58,223 bases of DNA from Defluviitaleaceae bacterium (GTDB lineage: Bacteria; Bacillota; Clostridia; Lachnospirales; WQUN01), in the NCBI GenBank assembly GCA_009779835.1, contig WRBD01000015.1, positions 1 through 58,223 on the forward strand, in the 5' to 3' direction. The position numbers were made by a program, and so were the translations under genes. Under the pieces are notes generated by a model that did no database searches, was not told where the DNA came from, and saw nothing but the letters and a program-made list of their open reading frames with translations. This document shows positions 54,402 through 58,223 of the stretch, piece after piece. How positions within the stretch are numbered: position 1 is the first letter of the stretch; each line of letters opens with the position of its first letter.

Positions 54402-55639
54402 TTACGAATTTGCCCGCTTCCTAGTACGAAAAACTTTGTTGTTGTCAGCGCGGTTAATCCCATTGGGCCGCGAGCGTGTAGTTTTTGCGTGGAAATGCCG
54501 ACTTCCGCGCCAAGCCCGAATTCTTCGCCGTCCGTGAATCGGGTTGAAGCGTTTACAAAAACGGCGGCGGAATCAACCTGCTCTACGAAATCATTAGCAT
54601 TAGTGTAGCTTTCGGTTAAAATTGCATCTGTGTGACCGGATGAATATTCATTAATATGCTCTATTGCCGCTTCTAAATTATCCACAATTTTTATCGCTAT
54701 GATTAAATCTAAATATTCCGTATACCAATCGTCTTCTGTTGCGGGAATGATTTTTTCAAACGTGCCGCAAACGGTTTCGTCTCCTCGAATTTCCACGCCG
54801 GCATCGGAAAGCGAGCGACATATTATAGGCAAAAATCTCTCCGCAATATTTATATGAATCAACAATTTTTCGCAAGAGTTGCACACACTCGGACGTTGTG
54901 TTTTCGCGTTTATGATTAGCGGAACCGCGTTCGATAAATCCGCCGAATCGTCCACGAAAATATGGCAATTGCCAACTCCCGTTTCAATTATGGGAATTGT
55001 ACTGTTTTCCACCGCGCTTTGAATTAATCCCGCCGAACCACGCGGAATTAGCACATCAATGTATTTATTAAGACGCATAAATTCACGTGCCGTCTCGCGT
55101 GATGTGTCCTCTATAAGCTGAACAATTTCACGCGGATGTTCAAGCGACTCAAGTGTGTCTTGCAAAATTTTTACAAGTACGATATTTGAATTAATTGCTT
55201 CACGGCTACCGCGCAAAACACAAGCATTCCCTGCCTTAAAACACAGCGAGAAAGAATCCGTTGTAACATTGGGACGCGCTTCGTAAATCATTCCTACAAC
55301 ACCGATTGGTACGCGTTTTTCGCCAACTTTCAGCCCGTTAGGAAGGCTTTTCATGTAAAGAGTTTCGCCCGTTGGGTCGTCTTGACGCGCTACTTTTCGC
55401 ATTCCCTCCGCCATCGCTTTTACACGTTGCTCGTTCAGCTTCAATCGGTCATTAAACGCGCCGCGCGACGGGTCTGCATTTGCCATGTCTTTATCATTCG
55501 CATAAATAATTTGCGCGATATTTTCTTCAAGACTTTCCGCGCAAGCGAATAAAATATTGTTTTTTTCACTGCTTGCCAATCTGCGAACATACGATGCCAT
55601 TTTTTTTGCTTCTTTGCCGATTTTTTCTAAATCATACAT
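54398..55639 (-). CDS. proA: Gamma-glutamyl phosphate reductase
   Basis: A 413-residue NADPH-dependent aldehyde-dehydrogenase-fold enzyme, the second step of proline synthesis. Signatures are PIGVVGMIYEARPNVT, KAGNACVLRGSREAINSN, PRGSAGLI, and the catalytic cysteine in RPSVCNSCEKLLIH. It begins 1 nt after proB stops. Confidence 0.95.
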   Translation of the reverse strand: MYDLEKIGKEAKKMASYVRRLASSEKNNILFACAESLEENIAQIIYANDKDMANADPSRGAFNDRLKLNEQRVKAMAEGMRKVARQDDPTGETLYMKSLPNGLKVGEKRVPIGVVGMIYEARPNVTTDSFSLCFKAGNACVLRGSREAINSNIVLVKILQDTLESLEHPREIVQLIEDTSRETAREFMRLNKYIDVLIPRGSAGLIQSAVENSTIPIIETGVGNCHIFVDDSADLSNAVPLIINAKTQRPSVCNSCEKLLIHINIAERFLPIICRSLSDAGVEIRGDETVCGTFEKIIPATEDDWYTEYLDLIIAIKIVDNLEAAIEHINEYSSGHTDAILTESYTNANDFVEQVDSAAVFVNASTRFTDGEEFGLGAEVGISTQKLHARGPMGLTALTTTKFFVLGSGQIRK

Positions 55640-55640
55640 A

Positions 55641-56456
55641 TTATTCTCCTCCTATCGTTGTAAAAAGCGTACCAACTTCTTCGCCGGAAAGAATCCGCAG
55701 AAGAATCGCAGGGTCTTCGCCGGAAGCCATTACGATGTCAATATCTTGTTCCAGTGCGTAACGTGCGGCGTTCAACTTTGTAACCATACCGCCCGTGCCA
55801 AGCATGGAGCCGCTTCCGCCCGCAGTCAATTCCATTTTCGGCGTAACTTCATTTAATTCGCGGAAAAGAATCGCCTTAGGGTGTGTACGCGGGTCTTTAT
55901 TATAAAACCCTTCTCTGTCGGTGAGCATCACAAGAAGTTCACTGTCAGAAAAAGATGCGACATACGCCGAAAGTGTATCATTGTCGCTTAACTCGGGCAG
56001 CTCATCCGTTGCAATCGTATCGTTTGCGTTCACAATCGGAATCGCACCCATTTCAATAATTTTATTTACAGCATTACGCGCATTCTCGCGGCGCAAACTA
56101 TCATTCACGCAATCACGCGTAAGTAAAATTTGCGCTGCAATGCGATTATATGTGCGTAAAAAATTTTGATAAATTTGCATAAGCATCGCCTGCCCAACCG
56201 CCGATGCAGCTTGCCGCCCAATAATTTCACGCGGTCGCTCGTCCATGCCAAGCGCGTTCGCACCAACGCCAATCGCGCCGCTTGTTACAAGAATTATTTC
56301 TTTATCTTGATTATAAAGGTCGGCAAGAACCCAGCAAAGCTTCTCGATTCTCTGCAAATTTAAAGTCCCGTTCGGATGAGTAAGAGATGTTGTGCCTATT
56401 TTTACGACTGCGCGTTTGTGTTGTGTTAACCGTTCGCGTGCGGGAGACATTTCCAT
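55641..56456 (-). CDS. proB: Glutamate 5-kinase, short form without PUA domain
   Basis: A 271-residue amino-acid-kinase-fold enzyme that phosphorylates glutamate. VVKIGTTSLT, LVTSGAIGVGANALGM, IVNANDTIATDEL and GTGGMVTKLNAARYA are its motifs. The C-terminal PUA domain of the ~370-residue E. coli type enzyme is missing; short ProBs are common in Clostridia. ATG at 56456 is chosen since AGGAG lies 8 nt before it, overlapping the end of proC (TAATG). Confidence 0.94.
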   Translation of the reverse strand: MEMSPARERLTQHKRAVVKIGTTSLTHPNGTLNLQRIEKLCWVLADLYNQDKEIILVTSGAIGVGANALGMDERPREIIGRQAASAVGQAMLMQIYQNFLRTYNRIAAQILLTRDCVNDSLRRENARNAVNKIIEMGAIPIVNANDTIATDELPELSDNDTLSAYVASFSDSELLVMLTDREGFYNKDPRTHPKAILFRELNEVTPKMELTAGGSGSMLGTGGMVTKLNAARYALEQDIDIVMASGEDPAILLRILSGEEVGTLFTTIGGE

Positions 56457-57265
56457 TAGTGACACTCCTGTAATTTATTGTATTTATTCGTGCAAGCATC
56501 TACGGCAGAAATTATGGCATTACGAAAGCCTTTTGCTTCAAATTCGCAAACAGCGGCGATTGTTGTTCCGCCGGGGGTGCAAACCGCATCGCGTAATGTC
56601 GCCGGGTGCTCACCTGTTTCTTGCAGAAGCTTTGCCGCGCCAAGTAATGCTTGCGTACTTATTTCAATTGCCTGTTTTCGCGAAAGCCCATGTTTAACGC
56701 CCGCGTCCGCCATTGCTTCAATAAACATAAAAGCATATGCAGGCGAAGAACCCGCAAGCGCGGTGAAAACATCAAATAATCTCTCGGGCAGAATTTCTGT
56801 TTTTCCGATACTGTTGAAAATTTCCAGAATGGGTTCGAGTTCGTCGGGGGTTACGTTTTCTGCCGCGCAAATTGCCGTCATTCCACAGTTTACCATTGCG
56901 GGCGTGTTTGGCATAGTCTTTATGAGTTTTACGTCCGTGTTGAATTTCGTGCGTGCCGCCGCAATTGATACGCCCCCCGCAAGAATAATCACCAACGCGT
57001 CCGTTTTTGTAACGCCACGAATTTCCGAAATAACCGCATCGTAAATATATGGCTTAACGCTTAAAAAAATAATGTCCGACGTTTGCGCAACTTCAATATT
57101 TGATTGCGTTGTTTCAACGCGATATTTCTGTGCGATAAATTCAAGACGCGCAACATCCGCATCTGACGTTATTATATCCGAATGCACGGCAACTCCCGCG
57201 TTAATCATCCCGCCGATAATTGCCGCCGCCATGTTTCCCGCGCCTATGAAGCCAAGTTTTTTCAT
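56456..57265 (-). CDS. proC: Pyrroline-5-carboxylate reductase
   Basis: A 269-residue NAD(P)H-dependent enzyme performing the last step of proline synthesis. MKKLGFIGAGNMAAAIIGGM is the nucleotide-binding N-terminus; TMPNTPAMVNCGMTAI, SSPAYAFMFIEAMADAGVKH and the C-terminal PGGTTIAAVCEFE are ProC signatures. First gene of the operon, with promoter at 57358-57386 and AGGGGTG ribosome site. Confidence 0.95.
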   Translation of the reverse strand: MKKLGFIGAGNMAAAIIGGMINAGVAVHSDIITSDADVARLEFIAQKYRVETTQSNIEVAQTSDIIFLSVKPYIYDAVISEIRGVTKTDALVIILAGGVSIAAARTKFNTDVKLIKTMPNTPAMVNCGMTAICAAENVTPDELEPILEIFNSIGKTEILPERLFDVFTALAGSSPAYAFMFIEAMADAGVKHGLSRKQAIEISTQALLGAAKLLQETGEHPATLRDAVCTPGGTTIAAVCEFEAKGFRNAIISAVDACTNKYNKLQECH

Positions 57266-57357
57266 AAAACACCCCTATTTTCCTGCTCTAAGATTGGTTA
57301 TCGTTCGCTTTTCAATAGAACATCCAAAGCTCTAACAAAATCAACCGGATTTTACAC

Positions 57358-57386
57358 AGTTTAGCATTGTTTCTCCCTTGTTTCAA
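57358..57386 (-). promoter_or_regulatory. proC operon promoter
   Basis: Minus strand: TTGAAA (57381-57386), 17-nt spacer, TAAACT (57358-57363). The leader of about 85 nt holds an AAGGGAG-ATG followed by only eight codons before a stop. No proline codons are seen, so attenuation is not supported. Confidence 0.6.
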
Positions 57387-57435
57387 TATTTGGATAAGAT
57401 AACCATAACTATTGAACCCCGTTGGATTATGACAC

Positions 57436-57474
57436 AAAAAAAGAGTCTTTCCTTCACGGAAAAACCCTTTTTTT
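57436..57474. terminator. A/T-flanked hairpin between mazEF remnant and proC promoter
   Basis: Arms 57436-57452 and 57458-57474 pair over 17 positions with two mismatches around a 5-nt loop, with A- and T-runs on the outside. It can terminate in either direction and insulates proC from upstream transcription. Confidence 0.6.
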
Positions 57475-57491
57475 AAATTGCCTTTTTTATT

Positions 57492-57534
57492 AAAAAATCC
57501 GTTTATCTCTTTTTATGTGATACACGGATTTTTT
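57492..57534. terminator. Hairpin terminator at the end of the mazF fragment
   Basis: AAAAAATCCGT (57492-57502) and ACGGATTTTTT (57524-57534) form an 11-bp stem with a 21-nt loop, T-rich on both sides. The truncated mazF frame ends in the loop (57513). Confidence 0.65.
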
Positions 57535-57662
57535 TCTTTTTGCGCGTTCAATGGTACTATGTATTTCGTATTACTAACTACGAGTGCAGGACGTTCGCCT
57601 TGTTGCTCTCGTCCTTTTGTTGGTGAAAAATTTACCGATATTATATCTCCTTGCCCTACCAT
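57513..57662 (-). pseudogene. Truncated mazF toxin gene
   Basis: The ATG at 57662 overlaps the mazE end. It opens VGQGDIISVNFSPTKGREQ, then QGERPALVVSNTKY, the unmistakable N-terminus of MazF/PemK endoribonucleases. After residue ~34 the match ends; 15 unrelated residues (IVPLNAQKEKNPCIT) lead to a stop and a terminator, giving 49 residues instead of ~110-120. The second half, with the remaining active-site residues, is lost. It is probably a deletion remnant. Confidence 0.75.
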
Positions 57663-57886
57663 TCTTCCCGCCCTCTCGGCTCAATGTGTTCCCAATTGTC
57701 GGCGAGTGAAGGGCTTTCATAATCTTGAGGATACCAGTCAATCCCATGTGTTGGCTTTACAATAATATCCTCGCCGTTCTTTAATATTTCTACCGTATCT
57801 CCGACACATAGCCCTAAACTGTTCAATGTGCGCTTGTCCATACGTATTCCTTGACTATTCCCCCATTTGGCAACTTGTGTAACCAT
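57656..57886 (-). CDS. mazE: MazE-type antitoxin (AbrB-fold)
   Basis: A 76-residue protein. MVTQVAKWGNSQGIRMDKRT is the MazE/AbrB swapped-hairpin N-terminus; the acidic C-terminal part (WYPQDYESPSLADNWEHIEP) would wrap its toxin. The ATG at 57886 follows AGAGGTGA. It overlaps the mazF fragment by 7 nt, the usual arrangement. With a truncated toxin it may survive as a DNA-binding remnant. Confidence 0.8.
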   Translation of the reverse strand: MVTQVAKWGNSQGIRMDKRTLNSLGLCVGDTVEILKNGEDIIVKPTHGIDWYPQDYESPSLADNWEHIEPRGREEW

Positions 57887-58223
57887 AGTAATCACCTCTC
57901 TAAAATCATAATACATTGTATTACATTATTCAACTGCGTTTTTATGGGTTATTGATGTCTACAGATACAATTAATATGTAACCCCGCCAACCCCGTTATA
58001 ATATAAACGGGGCAACGGGTATTATTACCACCCGGTAAGCGTTATTAGCAAAACGCTTACCGGTTTTTCGTTTGGAGTAATACTTCTCGGGTCTGCCGCA
58101 GTACCGTTTTTCAGCTTCTTCATTCACAAGCACTCTTGTACAAGTTAGGAATTCCTCATGCAAGTGAATGTTACGGTAAAAATTTCAACAAATTTCACCT
58201 CCTCACGATGTTTTAAAATTCAA
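57887..58223. other. 337-bp end stretch with hairpins, no confident gene
   Basis: Two inverted repeats are present: CCCCGTT/AACGGGG (57991-58012) and the strong hairpin at 58032-58068. On the minus strand an open frame runs from about 58180 to about 58008 (core words EEAEKRYCGRPEKYYSKRKT), but its only starts are internal GTGs without ribosome sites. A GAGGAGG site near 58198 leads to a frame that stops after 17 codons. This may be a frameshifted small gene or IS end. Confidence 0.4.
58032..58068 (+). terminator. Strong plus-strand hairpin terminator
   Basis: CCGGTAAGCGTT (58032-58043) and AACGCTTACCGG (58052-58063) are exact complements with an 8-nt loop, followed by TTTTT (58064-58068). 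No plus-strand gene ends here, so it may end an unrecognised short transcript. Confidence 0.65.

Noticed and set aside
57266-57357. Leader-peptide attenuator before proC
   Set aside because: A ribosome site and eight-codon frame exist, but they contain no proline codons and no competing stem-loops were evident.
1-58223. tRNA, rRNA, riboswitch and T-box elements
   Set aside because: None was recognised by eye on either strand; small or diverged RNAs could have been missed without a covariance-model search.

Overview
The window looks like chromosomal DNA of an anaerobic, endospore-forming member of the Clostridia (Bacillota). Supporting signs are a SpoIIP homologue, a CotH-family lipoprotein, RecD2, TmcAL, a YgiQ-type radical SAM protein, dockerin domains, strong AGGAGG-type ribosome sites and many TTG/GTG starts. 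The species cannot be fixed from the sequence. Housekeeping genes are moderately GC-rich and full of CGCG words; a few inserted genes are visibly AT-richer.

Layout. 1-1755: the 5' part of a secreted dockerin protein (minus strand), an IS30-type transposase remnant and hairpins. 1756-6644: a four-gene plus-strand operon of two sugar-type ABC permeases, a long coiled-coil adaptor and a MacB-like membrane protein, with no ATPase or binding protein. 6702-19130: three very large modular proteins, namely a subtilisin-like protease with about seven Ig-like repeats, an ECF sigma factor continuous with a transmembrane segment and about 800 extracytoplasmic residues, and a metallophosphoesterase with carbohydrate-binding-like repeats, Pro-Thr linkers and a dockerin. 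19190-29804 (minus): the arginine operon argC-argJ-[DUF2806, transglutaminase-like, Zn ribbon]-argB-argD-56 aa ORF-argF-carB. 29888-40795: ygiQ, tmcAL, a PilN-like gene, a coiled-coil protein, rsmD, recD2, cotH and a SpoU-type methyltransferase. 40817-41184: a compact, apparently complete type I toxin-antitoxin locus. 41174-49192: spoIIP, an AEC transporter, a 51 aa gene, hemW, two repeat lipoproteins, an HPt protein, a divergent REC-AraC regulator and gpsA. 49234-51531: an APH-type kinase and a cyclic-2,3-diphosphoglycerate-synthetase-like GTPase. 51652-57265: the proline operon proC-proB-proA with ubiA-like and lepA genes. 57513-57886: mazE with a truncated mazF.

Connections. Two nearly identical ~45 bp elements lie upstream of argC and of the cpgS-like gene. 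Each holds two TGCAT/TGAAT-N4-ATGCA boxes 22 bp apart, at exactly the same distance from a -35 hexamer, so both genes probably share one ArgR-type regulator. ArgJ plus ArgB, ArgC, ArgD and ArgF give ornithine recycling and citrulline synthesis, and CarB supplies carbamoyl phosphate (carA is not in the window). ProB, ProA and ProC make proline from glutamate.

Most notable for follow-up are the membrane-spanning sigma factor set between two secreted modular proteins, the toxin-antitoxin locus whose antisense RNA can pair with the toxin ribosome-binding site, and the twin arginine operators. All functional statements are inferences from motifs read by eye; no database search was run.
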